A stretch of DNA of 64,000 bases, taken from the NCBI RefSeq assembly GCF_947172395.1, contig NC_069097.1, positions 3,704,142 through 3,768,141 on the forward strand, given 5' to 3'. Shown piece after piece: positions 1-9,753 of this stretch (within the stretch, counting starts at the first letter, position 1; every line of letters starts with the position of its first letter). Source of the DNA: Bicyclus anynana. Its lineage: Eukaryota; Arthropoda; Insecta; Lepidoptera; Nymphalidae. The translations under genes and the position numbers were made by a program. A model generated the notes under the pieces. It was not told the origin of the DNA and did no database searches. It saw nothing but the letters and a program-made list of their open reading frames with translations.

Positions 1-275
1 CCGGAACCGGAGGTAGAGGTCATATCCACTGGGCTGTCACGGCTCTCTTTCCCACTTTTCAGTTATGTGCATTTACGAAAGTAAATATCACGTGTATCAA
101 TCGGTGAAGGAAAAACATCGTGAGGAAACCTGCAAACTTCAGAATTTTCTTAATTCTCTACGTGTGTCTGAAGTCTGCCAATCCGCATTGGGCCAGCGAG
201 GTAGCTTAGCCCTCTCATTCTGAGAGCAGACCCATATTCGGCTCAGCAGTGAGCCGAATATGGGTTGTTAATGAT
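1..275 (+). repeat. SINE family 1, rearranged composite copy
   Basis: Bases 1-44 match the tRNA-like head of SINE family 1 in reverse orientation, while about 51-275 match the body and tail of the same family in forward orientation. The two parts therefore meet head to head. The tail holds a palindrome (about 231-267) built from CCCATATTCGGCTC and its complement. The family is defined by better copies at 37855-38171 and 42978-43288. Confidence 0.8.
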
Positions 276-479
276 GAACCACAGAGCAATTGAGACTTAA
301 AACGTAGGTTTTTGAAGCTACACAACACAAGCATACATACACAAGCATATTATTTATGCAAAAGTTCGTTTGTTACTTACGCATTTATGGCTAAACTACT
401 AAACCGATTTTAAAAATTCTTTTACCGATAAAAAGTTGCATTATCAGTTTTTTATTTATTTTTTTATTCTTTACAAGTA

Positions 480-790
480 TAGCCCTTGACTACAATCTCA
501 TCTAATGGTAAGTGATGATGCAGTCTAAGATGGAAGCGGGCTAACTTGTTAGGAGGAGGATGAAAATCCACACCCCTTTTCGGTTTCTACACGACATCGT
601 ACCGGAACGCTAAATCGCTCGGCGGTACGTCTTTGTCGGTAGGGTGGTAACTAGCCACGGCCGAAGCCTCCCACCAGCCAGACCTGGACCAATTAAGAAA
701 ATCTCAATCGGTCCAGCCGGGGATCGAACCCAGGACCTCCGTTTTGTAAATCCACCGCGCATATCACTGCGCCACGGAGGCCGTCAAGCT
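480..790 (-). repeat. SINE family 2, reverse copy
   Basis: This is the reverse complement of the tRNA-derived element that is clearest at 26498-26750. The pol III B-box type motif appears reversed as GGGGATCGAACCC near 720. The copy carries the family's GGAGGCTTCGGCCGTGGC-type body and ends in the family tail that reads TTTCGGTTTCTACACGACAT in this orientation. Confidence 0.85.
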
Positions 791-1160
791 AGTGATATAG
801 GCTATATTCTATGCTTATATTCACGCGGGTGAAACTACGGGGATCCGTTAGTAATAAATATTTGCTAAGCGACTGTGTCAGTGACTTTTTATCTTATTTA
901 GGGAGAACTATTTAATGTTAATTGCTTTATATCGACACGCATACCTACCTGCCTAAAATATGCCATGCGATCAAGATTTTCAGTCATTGACTTAAGGTAC
1001 AGAGACCTTAAGCTCATTCAGCTTTTTATTTGTTTAAGAGGTCGAGTTAAGAGTTCGAGTTCAATCAACCAAGAAAAAATTCGCTAATGTGAACAACGAA
1101 ACTATAATATCTATTTATAAATCATTAGTACGAGTATTCTTAAACAATACAAATATCTAT

Positions 1161-1345
1161 CTAGCCCCAAAGTGTACAGCATAGCATGTGGTACTTAAAT
1201 ATGTAGTTACGAAAAGCTACTATAGCTTGGCAAATTCGTTCGTAACACTCCCGATGGTCTACGCGGGCCGGGAGGGGGTAGCGATGCCCCGCCGGCACGA
1301 CTTCATACCCACGCAGTCCTTCCCCTATGCGCCCGCATATCATGG
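1161..1345 (-). repeat. GC-rich interspersed repeat
   Basis: A GC-rich island in AT-rich DNA. On the minus strand it is open for 60 codons, but I recognise no protein in it. About 55 bp of it (around 1220-1275, reverse) recurs at 60375-60430 in Pka-R1 intron 6, with the shared core ACCATCGGGAGTGTTACGAA, so I treat it as a repeat and not as a gene. The flanking stretches 790-1160 and 1345-1440 show nothing else recognisable. Confidence 0.5.
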
Positions 1346-1439
1346 GTGTGCCATCAAGGAACTTGCCAAGCTATTAAACATGATTTTTCGGGCAGACGTC
1401 CACCTTGATGTCCTTAATGTGACAATATTTTTTATACTT

Positions 1440-1640
1440 TAGATATGTTCCGTGCCTACAAAATCACTGAAAAGTGACTAGCGACTCCACTGAGCGCACA
1501 CATGCACAATTTTGTGTTTACTTACATTATATATAATTATGTTTATAAACACACAACTCGACATTGTAGACAATATTTATATTACTTATTATGTGTTTAA
1601 ATAACTTTCGTGTTTTAATGAAATTAAGACAATTATGCAC
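1440..1640. repeat. Diverged copy of the 11.6 / 51.0 kb repeat
   Basis: Shares the order of short blocks with the copy at 11630-11830: a CCTACAAAATCACTG start, an ACAATATTTA block and a following TTTAAATAA block. It is too diverged to keep an open frame. What kind of element the family is remains unknown. Confidence 0.45.
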
Positions 1641-1690
1641 ATTTGTCCGCCTCAGTTTTGATGCGTTAGTGCCCTAGCTCTATCATCATA

Positions 1691-1886
1691 TCTATACTAA
1701 TATAATAAAGCTGAAGAGTTTGTTTGTTTGATTGAACGCGCTAATCTCAGGAACTACTGGTCCGATCTGAAAAATTCTTTCAGTGTTAGATAGCCCATTT
1801 ATCGAGAACGGCTATAGGCTATATATTATCTCCGTATTCTAACGGGAACGGGAACCACGCGAGTGAAACCGCGCGGCGTCAGCTAG
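1691..1886 (+). mobile_element. Non-autonomous Helitron, 196 bp
   Basis: Starts TCTATACTAATATAATAAAG directly after an A and ends in CTAG directly before a T, which is the A|T insertion signature and TC...CTAG ends of Helitrons. The body carries the common lepidopteran block (CTACTGGTCCGAT, then a GGGAACGGGAACCACGCG stretch) and a GC-rich end just before CTAG. It encodes nothing, so it would need a Rep-helicase from elsewhere. Confidence 0.8.
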
Positions 1887-1894
1887 TCTATCAT

Positions 1895-2050
1895 AATATA
1901 CAGCGTTCCGGTACGATGTCGTGTAGAAAAAGTAGACACCGAAAGGGTTAGCGGTTTTCATCCTCCTCCAACAATGTGCTTCCATGTTAAATGGCATCAT
2001 AACTAACTATCAGGAGATTGTAGTCAAGGACTAACTTGTAAAGAATTAAA
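1895..2050 (+). repeat. SINE family 2, 3' fragment
   Basis: Matches the tail half of SINE family 2 (compare 26640-26750): the GTACGATGTCGTGTAGAAA block, then the CATCCTCCTCCAACAA and GCTTCCATG blocks. It lacks the tRNA-like head and abuts the Helitron at 1691-1886. Confidence 0.7.
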
Positions 2051-2059
2051 AATATATAT

Positions 2060-2333
2060 ATAAGGCTCACTATTGAGCATGACTCTCATTTCAGAATGAG
2101 AGGAATTAGGCTAATGGTCCACCAAGCAGGGTCAATGCGGGTTGGCAGACTTCAAACACGTAGAAAATTAAGAAAATTCTCTGCTATGCAGGTTTCCTCA
2201 CGATGTTTTTCCTTCACAATTTAAGACACGTGATATTTAATTCTTAAAATGAACATAGCTGAAAAGTGCATGCCCCGGATCTATGCCCTCATAATCGAAG
2301 GCAGAAGTCATATCCACTGGGCTATCACGGCTC
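2060..2333 (-). repeat. SINE family 1, reverse copy
   Basis: Reverse complement of SINE family 1. The CACTGGGCTATCACGGCT head is at its right end and the AATGAGAGGAATTAGGC tail block at its left. It lies about 55 bp beyond the RidA stop codon, so it probably forms the distal flank of that gene's 3' end. Confidence 0.85.
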
Positions 2334-2383
2334 AGCATGGATACAATACTTAATGAAATTCGGTTTAATGAGATTTTAACAAC

Positions 2384-2389
2384 TTTATT
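2384..2389 (-). terminator. RidA polyadenylation signal
   Basis: The minus strand reads TAAATAAAG, so AATAAA begins inside the RidA stop codon (2391-2389). This is the only canonical hexamer close to the stop. If it is used, the 3' UTR would be only about 15-35 nt. Confidence 0.6.
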
Positions 2390-5300
2390 TAAATACGGGC
2401 ACATGGGCATGTCCCCATTTCTTCTATGACGAGGTCTCCGCACAGCGCGACGGCTTCTATCTCCACGGCAGCGCCCAACGGCAGCTTGCTCACTTGGTAT
2501 GTAGACCGCGCCGGACAGTCTTTGCTGAAATCTGAAACAACGTCATTTGCATACGCGGTGAATGTAAAACGCGCTCAGAAATACCGGCCGCTGATAAAAA
2601 CGGACCTTGCATGCCGGCGTGTATTTTACATAATGTAATTGAAAATGAAGAAAATATGCACAGAACAGAAATATTTTCTTAGGGAAAATGTGACCGAGAA
2701 CATTATTTATAGGGCATTATTTTTAAGTTTATAATTAGAAGTGCAAATGAAGGTCATTCTTTAGTGTTTCTTTTTTATTACGTGACTATAGCGAACGCCC
2801 GCGACTTCGTCCACGTAAAACTCGATGTAAACTTTCAACTACCCTTGCCCTACCCCTATCCTACCCTGCTCTACCCCTACCCCTTTCCTAATATTCCGCG
2901 CAATTTTTAAAATTTTACTATCATAAGAACCTTCTCCTGATAATAACAAAAACATAAAAAAAAAAATATATTGAAATCGGTCCAGCTATTCACGCGTGAC
3001 CAAGGGATATGTGGATTCATTTTTATATATAAAGATTACCGAATACCCGCGACTCCGTTCGCATAAAGTTCAGATTTTCTAAATCTAACCCAGTGGCGTG
3101 CATAAGATGTTCACGTTGAGCAGGTCCGAGCTATGTCCGAGTCTAATGAAGATGACATTAATGAACCGTCCGGAGAGTGTAACGGAACCTTCACTCCCCA
3201 CCACTCAACCCCTCTCCGAGCGCGCCATGTGAGTAGCTGCGCGTCACACAGCCGCTTCGCAGTTTGGATCGTGCCGCGATGCAAGAACCAGCTCATGACC
3301 CCGCATGGGTTCGAAACTAGTCGGGCATACTCCGACATAATGTTAGGACTTGTAGTCCAATAAAACAAAGTGGAACTTGAATAATTCTGTATTAGATATT
3401 AGATCACATCACAATCCTGTATGGGCCGACATTACAAAAGTACAGACATTACAGGAAGAGTGGTTCATAGATTAAAGAGAGTGTTGCCAAAGTGAAATAT
3501 TGTATTGCTTCGTCAACACATAATACCACGTGAGTTTTAGCCGTGTTTCATAATCAATTAATATGAATAACACTCACGATAGTTTAAATTCTAAAATAAT
3601 GATGAGGTATACAACGTGTCCCAAAATTCAACGATAAGCGGGCGCCAAAAGATTGACCTGCTCATGAGCACTTAAGGAAAAATAATAAAAAAAATATACC
3701 TAAATTTTTTTTTTAGTTACAAAATAAATTTTAAAATTCTTTGAAAATTTACACCTTGTATGATATTTTGAACTACCGCAGCTACAATTTCTTAAATATG
3801 CTTAAGATTTTTTTTGTATCGGAACCTAAGTAGTACTACTATTCACCACAACTCTTAAAAACACCACAATGCCCGCAGTTTTTACACAAAAAAAAATCAA
3901 AATATTTTTTTTCCCTCAAATTTTTAAAGATTTTTACTTTCAGTCTACTTTGACTCATGGTCTTGCAAAAAAAAGTATGAACACCGCTATGGCAAGTTAT
4001 TTTCAAAGTTGACGCAACTAATCAAGATTTCAAAATAGTATAATACCCTAGGATAACTAGTCACAAAAAAAAATATGCGTACCATTTGTAAACAAGAACC
4101 AAATTTCTTAATTGTTCTTGTTGTTAGTAATAAATTTTACTATGTTCCAAAAATGTGTTTGTTATTTTAATTACACAACATTAAAGTAAATGTTCGAATT
4201 GTTTTCCACCGGCATTAATACAGGCACGACATCGCCTTAAAAACGACCGTTTTATTTTTCGCGCATATCTTCTAGCATTGATATGTGCCGCAGCCTGAGT
4301 GATTTTTTGCCGAAGCTCGTCCAATGTCGTAATCGGTTTTGCGTAGATCCTGTCTTTGAGACAACCCCAATAAAAGAAATCCAGGGGGTTTAGGTCGGGT
4401 GATCGGGGTGGCCATAGGATAGGACCAAGTCGCCCGATCCAACGCCCCGGATACTCGTGGTCTAGGTATTGTCTCACAGGACGAGCGTAGTGAGCTGGGC
4501 AACCATCATTTTGATACCACATATTTTGAAGGTCGCTTAGGGGGACGTCTTCTAGTAATTCTTGCAAATCATTTTGTAAAAAGTTCAAATAACTGTCCCC
4601 ATCTAAGTTTCCTTGTAATTCAAAAGGCCCAATCACTTTTCCATTTAAAATGCCCGTCCATAAGTTGACCTTAAATTGATATTGGGATTTGTCTTCTCTC
4701 ATCAGGTGCGGATTCTCATTGCTCCAGCTGTGTAGGTTGTGAAGATTTAAATAGCCATCTTTCTTGCAGGTTGTTTCATCCGACCATAGTACTTTATCCA
4801 AGAACTGAGGATCTTCCCGATGCTTTTGAAGCATCACTCGGCAAAATGCGATCCGCAGTGGATAGTCCCGTGATAGTAACGTTTGTACACGTCTGTAATG
4901 ATATGGGTGTAGCCGATGACGTTTTAGTATTCGATGTGCTGAACTTTTTGGGATTCCCGTAGCTGCTTCTATGGCACGCACTGAGGTAGTTGAATCAATG
5001 TTTATTTCATTGAGAACTTCTTCATCGCATTCCGATCTAGGTTTTCCAGCGTTTCTTCTAGCTGACGGCAAACGACCCTCCGAAAACGCTTGATGCACAT
5101 TCATAAATACCCGATAATCTGGATATCTTTGAGCGTTTGGGTACCTTTCTCGATACAATCTGCTAGCAGCGTTAGCATTGCACCGACATTCTCCATAAAT
5201 GAGATGCATGTTAGCGTATTCCATCGGCGTGTATGGTTGCGGCATGATAACGCTAAACAGTCCAAAATACACCAAAAGTCCAATTCACAAAACACAGGCA

Positions 5301-7340
5301 CAGTCCAAAATAATGCCAGGTCAGTTCAGTTTGCAGATCACTTAAGTCCAGTCCAAAATGCAAAGCCAAAAGTCGTTAGTACGAGAGCCACGTCAATTGA
5401 ATACGGAAAGTTGCGCAGTAAACAAAGGAGCAGAGCGTACTGACTTGCTGGGAACAGGATTTTCTTTACCTGCATCATTGTTATTCAACAAAGAACATCT
5501 GTCTATCCCTCTCTAACGTATACTTATCGCTATCTTTCTCTCTCTCTCTCTTATTTTTAAATGTTATCGTTCGTTCCATTAAAATTCTAGGAAATTGCAA
5601 CGTATGACTCACATCATTTTGTGCATAAAGTAAAAGTGATTTCTAGGAGCAAAAACATTTTAGAAATTTAGTTCTTGTTTACAAATGGTACGCATATTTT
5701 TTTTTTGCGACTAGTTATCCTAGGGTATTATACTATTTTGAAATCTTGATTAGTTGCGTCAACTTTGAAAATAACTTGCCATAGCGGTGTTCATACTTTT
5801 TTTTGCAAGACCATGAGTCAAAGTAGACTGAAAGTAAAAATCTTTAAAAATTTGAGGGAAAAAAAATATTTTGATATTTTTTTGTGTAAAAACTGCGGGC
5901 ATTGTGGTGTTTTTAAGAGTTGTGGTGAATAGTAGTACTACTTAGGTTCCGATACAAAAAAAATCTTAAGCATATTTAAGAAATTGTAGCTGCGGTAGTT
6001 CAAAATATCATACAAGGTGTAAATTTTCAAAGAATTTTAAAATTTATTTTGTAACTAAAAAAAAAATTTAGGTATATTTTTTTTATTATTTTTCCTTAAG
6101 TGCTCATGAGCAGGTCAATCTTTTGGCGCCCGCTTATCGTTGAATTTTGGGACACGTTGTATAGGTACTTACATTCTGCGTACACTTTGTTAAACACTTG
6201 GAAATCGTCCATATTGACAAGTAGGACAGTTGTTTTTACAACAGCTTCGAGGGAAGACCCGCCCGCGTACAAGACTTGCTTCATATTGTCCAAGGCCTGC
6301 CTAGTTTGGGCCTCCGCCCCGCCGGTCACCAGCCGGGCCTCCGGGTCCAAGCCCAACACTCCTGATAAATACAACGTCTTGTCTGCTTTAATAGCTTGGC
6401 TGTGGACAATTTATTATTAACGTATCTAGTTGGTTGTCTATACTACGAGTACATCTCAGACCAATTATTGTATAGGACCTGCCTCGCTAGACGTTACTTT
6501 TCTGTCAAAGTATATGATCACCGATCTAATGCGATTATAAAAACTGTCTCTATAGAATTGATATTAAATAGTTTCAATCGTGTTCGTCGGTCAAAGAGCT
6601 CCGTAAAAATACCATTTTGTGTAATTGAATTGTGTAAAAAACGGGCAAAATCTTCTAGTTTAGTTTAAGATATATACCAAATCTAAGCTCGTTTTCCTCA
6701 GAAAATGACAGACAATTTTGTTCGTGACTATGAGTGCGATACAGTTCCTTCTATAATTGGTCTGAGGAGTACATACATGGGCGTAGCGAGGTACCTACGG
6801 GCAGGGGGGGGGCATCTGCCCTACCTACTAGAGCCGTCGGTTACTTGAACTCCATAGCTATGCGATAGGAGCAGAGAGGGATGTGAGTTGAGAAGGGAAG
6901 CAATCTTCATTGATGATAACTGATGATGCAATCTAAGATGGAAGCGTGCTAACTTGTTAGGATGAAAATCCACACCCCTTACGGTTTATACACGACATCG
7001 TTCCGGAACGCTAAATCTCTTGGCGTTACGTCTTTGCCGGTAGGTTGGTAACTAGCCATGGCCAAAGCCTCCCACCAGCCAGACCTGGACCAATTAAGAT
7101 AAACCTCAATCGGTCCAGCCGGGGATGGAACCCAGGACCTCCGTTTTGTAAATCTACCGCGCAAAGGTACCACGGAGGCTGTAAACGTTATTAAATGAGA
7201 CCTTGCAGAACATAGACTACGCAATCACTTAAAACAAATAATTAATCATACCTGTAGGGTCCAACAGGTTTGTAAATATACGGTGAGGTAATAATGGTTT
7301 TCGTCACTTTATTCTGAAGGTCTGTGTTCGGCTTAGACAT
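2389..7340 (-). CDS. RidA: RidA, 2-iminobutanoate/2-iminopropanoate deaminase (YjgF/UK114 family)
   Basis: RidA hydrolyses reactive enamine/imine intermediates released by PLP enzymes and usually acts as a trimer in cytosol or mitochondria. Exons on the minus strand: 7340-7252, 6399-6173 and 2531-2389. They join in frame to 152 aa. All junctions are GT-AG: donors GTATGA and GTAAGT, acceptors CCACAG and TTTCAG. The joined protein shows KPVGPYSQAI (the first intron splits the Ser codon), LYLSGVLGLDP, QTRQALDNMKQVL, ASLEAVVKTTVLL-like helix, then CPARSTYQVSKLP with the conserved catalytic-site Arg, and VEIEAVAL with the conserved Glu. The start at 7340 (MSKPNT) is chosen because the family begins about 20 residues before KPVGPY; ATGs upstream in frame (7436, 7397) would lengthen it. 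Intron 1 holds a MITE and a SINE. Intron 2 (3.6 kb) holds a complete DD41D transposon starting at +12 behind the donor. Confidence 0.93.
2787..3034 (-). mobile_element. Degenerate Helitron-like repeat with CCTACCC minisatellite
   Basis: Lies in RidA intron 2. It begins with CTATAGCGAACGCCCGCGAC, a decayed version of the CTAGCGGACGCCCGCG end seen elsewhere, and contains an array of CTACCC-type units at about 2835-2885. It ends near TTTTTATATATAAAG. A second short fragment of the same end follows at about 3037-3095. From there to 3607 nothing else is recognisable: two overlapping ORFs at 3111-3368 on opposite strands match nothing I know. Confidence 0.6.
3610..4114. repeat. Left terminal inverted repeat of the DD41D element
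   Basis: About 505 bp matching the reverse complement of 5657-6161. Visible differences are one or two bases in the A-run near 3893-3900, a C/T pair next to AACAAGAAC, and an A/G in the AGTCAC / AGTCGC block. Similarity ends at AAATTTCT near 4112. Confidence 0.9.
4181..5275 (-). CDS. Tc1/mariner-superfamily transposase, DD41D class
   Basis: Cut-and-paste transposase of 364 aa. The catalytic triad is visible: D166 in VLWSDET, D257 in YQNDGCPAHY and D299 in NPLDFFYWG. There are 41 residues between the second and third Asp, which defines the DD41D group first known from the rosa element of Ceratitis; mariner has 34 and maT 37. The N-terminal part has two helix-turn-helix-like regions, about residues 20-80 and 97-120 (SVRAIEAATGIPKSSAHRIL). 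The linker motif WPPRSPDLNPLDF is typical. No stop or frameshift breaks the frame. ATG at 5245 (MPQPYTPMEY) is an alternative and perhaps more natural start, since family members begin shortly before the first HTH. No TATA box was assigned. Activity cannot be judged from sequence. Confidence 0.93.
   Translation of the reverse strand: MVYFGLFSVIMPQPYTPMEYANMHLIYGECRCNANAASRLYRERYPNAQRYPDYRVFMNVHQAFSEGRLPSARRNAGKPRSECDEEVLNEINIDSTTSVRAIEAATGIPKSSAHRILKRHRLHPYHYRRVQTLLSRDYPLRIAFCRVMLQKHREDPQFLDKVLWSDETTCKKDGYLNLHNLHSWSNENPHLMREDKSQYQFKVNLWTGILNGKVIGPFELQGNLDGDSYLNFLQNDLQELLEDVPLSDLQNMWYQNDGCPAHYARPVRQYLDHEYPGRWIGRLGPILWPPRSPDLNPLDFFYWGCLKDRIYAKPITTLDELRQKITQAAAHINARRYARKIKRSFLRRCRACINAGGKQFEHLL
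5657..6161. repeat. Right terminal inverted repeat of the DD41D element
   Basis: Reverse complement partner of 3610-4114. Its outer end lies 12 bp from RidA exon 2 (last exon base 6173), so everything between exon and transposon is the donor GTAAGTACC plus the TA target duplication. Confidence 0.9.
6455..6766 (+). mobile_element. CTCAGACC MITE, copy a (312 bp)
   Basis: Ends are CTCAGACCAATTAT and ATAATTGGTCTGAG, an imperfect terminal inverted repeat of about 25 bp that continues to AGGACCTG. It is flanked by perfect 8-bp duplications GAGTACAT (6447-6454 and 6767-6774). It lies in RidA intron 1. It has the same length as copy b and shares an 80-codon plus-strand frame with it. Confidence 0.92.
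6890..7180 (-). repeat. SINE family 2, reverse copy in RidA intron 1
   Basis: Reverse copy with the B-box region reading GGGGATGGAACCC and the body block GGCCAAAGCCTCCCACCAGC. It lies between the MITE at 6455-6766 and RidA exon 1. Confidence 0.85.
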
Positions 7341-7647
7341 CTTGAGAGATTCGGACAAGACGTTCGCTTGTAAGTTCACAATCGGGTGTGAGCTCATTGA
7401 GATTGATATTTCGTAATCGTGGGGTGAAAAGGTCACAGTTAAATGTGCTTACTTAACTTTATCTATTAATAATAAATTCGGTAGACGTAATCTTTGTTTA
7501 CACTTTGAATCTTAGGTTGGTAATTAGGTACAATATTTTATTTACGTCCTCATATATCTTTGTTGTTTTGTCACAAGCATAAAGTTAAGGAACATCTAAA
7601 TTTCCAGCCAGCTTTTTAGTCTGAAGTAAAAATATTTTCTTCTTTTT

Positions 7648-7893
7648 TTACTATATAAAAATAAGTCGGGTTTTCGTTCCTGACGCTATAACTCCAGAAC
7701 GCACAAACCGATTTCCACGGTTTTGTATTCGTTGGAAACGTCTCGGGCTCCGTGAGGTTTATAGCAAAGAAAATTCAGGAAAAGGTAGGGGTAGGGTAGG
7801 GTAGGGGTAGGGTAGGGTAGGGGTAGAGTTGGGTAGGGGTAGTTGAAAATTTACATCGAATTTCACGCGGACGAAGTCGTGGGCGTCCGCTAG
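7648..7893 (+). mobile_element. Non-autonomous Helitron with GTAGGG minisatellite
   Basis: Starts near ACTATATAAAAATAAGTCGG and ends with GCGGACGAAGTCGTGGGCGT followed by CCGCTAG|T. The GCGGACG...CGTCCGC stem is a 3' hairpin and CTAG|T the expected Helitron end. In the middle, about 7782-7850, there are tandem GTAGGG/GTAGGGG units. Copies of the same family: 24849-25127, 33333-33462 and 55862-56027. Confidence 0.75.
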
Positions 7894-8522
7894 TGTAACA
7901 TAAAAATTACTACAATTTGTAATAAAATTACCATAAATAGTATGGTAGTACTTAGTAGGTACAACGAAACTGTACTTTACTTAACATTAATTTACGAGTC
8001 GTCACAAGTACTTATAATTCTATGCGGACTAAGAAATCTTACATTATCTTTTCAGCCCATAGATATATTATCCCGAGCTAAGATACATAAACCGAGTCAA
8101 CATAGAAAGATGAAGGTAGGTAGAAAGAAAGTAGTAAGTAGTAGTAGAAAGTGCATCTTTAAAGTCGGTTAAATATTTTTCTGTTTTACTGTGTTCAAGC
8201 ATAGTGACCGAAAGCGCCACTCTATGGGCAATTTCGTTCACTTATTTTAATTTTAACACAAAATTACTGAACCGATTTTCATGAAAATTTACTAATCTAA
8301 AAGTATACTTTAAAACAAAAAAAGAATTTTTAAAATTGATTTAGAAATGACGAAGTTATGAGCTAACAAATCATTAAAAAAATACACACGCGTTGAATTG
8401 AGAACCTGCTCTTTTTTTTAAGTCGGTTAAAAATTCAACAAATAAGAAGCTCAAAACAGCTAGAACTCAGTGCCATAAAACCAATTTATAAAACAAAACA
8501 GCATGTTAAGGGTCTGTCCTTC
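7894..8522. other. Intergenic stretch, nothing recognised
   Basis: AT-rich DNA downstream of a Helitron end. A 76-codon ORF at 7942-8172 has no recognisable content. The phrase AACCGATTTTCATGAAAATT near 8270 and AAGTCGGTTAAA near 8165 and 8422 recall Helitron-type or other interspersed repeat debris, but no ends can be drawn. Confidence 0.3.
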
Positions 8523-9753
8523 GACCATTAATAACAGACCTGCCTCGCTAACTGTTACCCCTCTGGCAAAGATCAAAAATCTATGATCTAACGCGTTGAT
8601 AAAAACTGTTGCAGCCGCCTCACGCTATTTACGGAACCAGGTCATCTCCAGAGACCTGAACATCGAGAGCCTAGACGATCACATTCGCCGCCTGACAATG
8701 TACGCACGCGCCGACGGAGCGCAATCCCAACACCTGCGAGGGATCGCGCCATACCATCGACGACCACCGGACGCACGAGGCCTGCCACGAGACCTGATCT
8801 CATGAACCCCTCAGACACGACCGCTCCCTCGCTGCTGGTTGACAGGCGCACTCCAGAACACATCTGGATGACTCGACCTCGCCGAGCAGTGAGAGAAGCT
8901 CCACACAGAAGACCATCTTGCCGCAGCTCCGCAGATCGCCGGCGACCTGCGCAGGCTCGATCGCAGCGCGGCGTAACACACCGAATATGACACATCCATT
9001 CTGGCACCATGGACCGCGATAGTGGTCCCACCCAGTGACCCGCCTGTAGTCGCAGGCGGCGTTTGCAACCACCGTAAGAGCCCGTAACCCCGAGACCCGT
9101 GAGGGTCTGCGTGGATGATCTCTCGTCGATGTTTCATTGTTGTAATCGTTTTCGTCGTGTAAAGAGCTCCCTAAAATTGCCGGTTTGTGTAGTTGAATGG
9201 CATAGAAAACGGCCAAAATCTTATGGTTTAGTAAAAAATGAAGTAACGTTTCATTTGTAAGTATTTCTACCGTAATTTTATAAAATTTGCAATAAAAACA
9301 ATTTCTAAAAAGAATCGATTGTTTTGACAGAACAGCAAAAATCGATCAAGTAATCGAATATTCTATGTATTCTTAGCAGAAAGTTCAAAAGTGGATTTAA
9401 AAAATTAAAAGAAAACCAATGTTGAACAACCGTTTCACAACATTTGTCAGGACAACTTAATTAATAAATCAAACTGTAACCAAAATAAGACCCTAGAATG
9501 GCAGAGAATGCCTTGAGTGAAGTCACGCACTTGTGAACGCTGTGTGTAGGGTTAAAGGATCCTTTGACAGTCGACAAACAATCCCCTTTTCCACTCAAGT
9601 CACTTTCCCAACCTATCCCAAGTAACCCATAAAGAATTTACACAACAAGAAATGTGGACGGCTAGAACGCCTCGCCAAGGCTACTAATTGTTACAGTTTA
9701 TATTCTGTGGATAGTCTAAGCGATGTGTTGGTTAGTCTGTGTAAAAATTGCGA
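8523..9753 (+). mobile_element. GACCATTA-type MITE relative, disrupted by two insertions
   Basis: Begins GACCATTAATAACAGACC and follows the copy at 31848-32442 block by block: CTAACGCGTT, GTTTCATTGTTGTAATCGTT, AAGAGCTCCCTAAAA, CTATGTAT, TATTCTGTGGATAGTC. Against that copy it has two extra segments: 8613-9126 (a GC-rich LINE tail) and about 9371-9697 (AT-rich, source unknown). The right end is lost near 9753. It shares internal blocks (GACCTGCCTCGCTA, AAGAGCTCC) with the CTCAGACC family. Confidence 0.75.
8613..9126 (+). mobile_element. 3' end of a non-LTR retrotransposon (jockey-like) nested in a MITE
   Basis: GC-rich insert that interrupts the MITE between ACTGTTGC and GATGTTTC. On the plus strand it is open with residues RNQVISRDLNIESLDDHIRR and later IAPYHRRPP and LPRDLIS. 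This resembles the extreme C-terminus of jockey/CR1-type reverse transcriptase ORF2 in insects, from memory of the family and not from a search. After the stop at 8803 about 320 bp of 3' UTR follow. The rest of the element is missing, as expected for 5'-truncated LINE copies. Confidence 0.6.

Larger units (their letters stand above)
3610..6161 (-). mobile_element. Complete DD41D (Rosa-type) Tc1/mariner transposon, 2552 bp
   Basis: The element reads TACAACGTGTCCC at the left and GGGACACGTTGTA at the right, each flanked by TA (3608-3609 and 6162-6163), the Tc1/mariner target duplication. The terminal inverted repeats are about 505 bp long (3610-4114 and 5657-6161). Read against each other they differ at only a handful of positions, mostly in A-tracts. 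One intact transposase ORF lies between them. It is in RidA intron 2, with TA at intron bases +10/+11. Near-identical arms and an intact ORF suggest a young insertion. Long inverted repeats of this size are unusual for mariner elements with 30-bp ends but known for some members of the superfamily. Confidence 0.93.

Noticed and set aside
3111..3368. Overlapping 76- and 85-codon ORFs on both strands in RidA intron 2
   Set aside because: No recognisable content and no splice or repeat support.
7780..7850. Possible interstitial telomere repeat (GTAGGG units)
   Set aside because: Lepidopteran telomeres are TTAGG; these units are GTAGGG/GTAGGGG and are part of a Helitron family found several times in the window.
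8642..9216. Minus-strand ORFs of 108-138 codons
   Set aside because: Antisense to a GC-rich LINE tail; no coherent domain, while the plus strand reads a recognisable ORF2 end.
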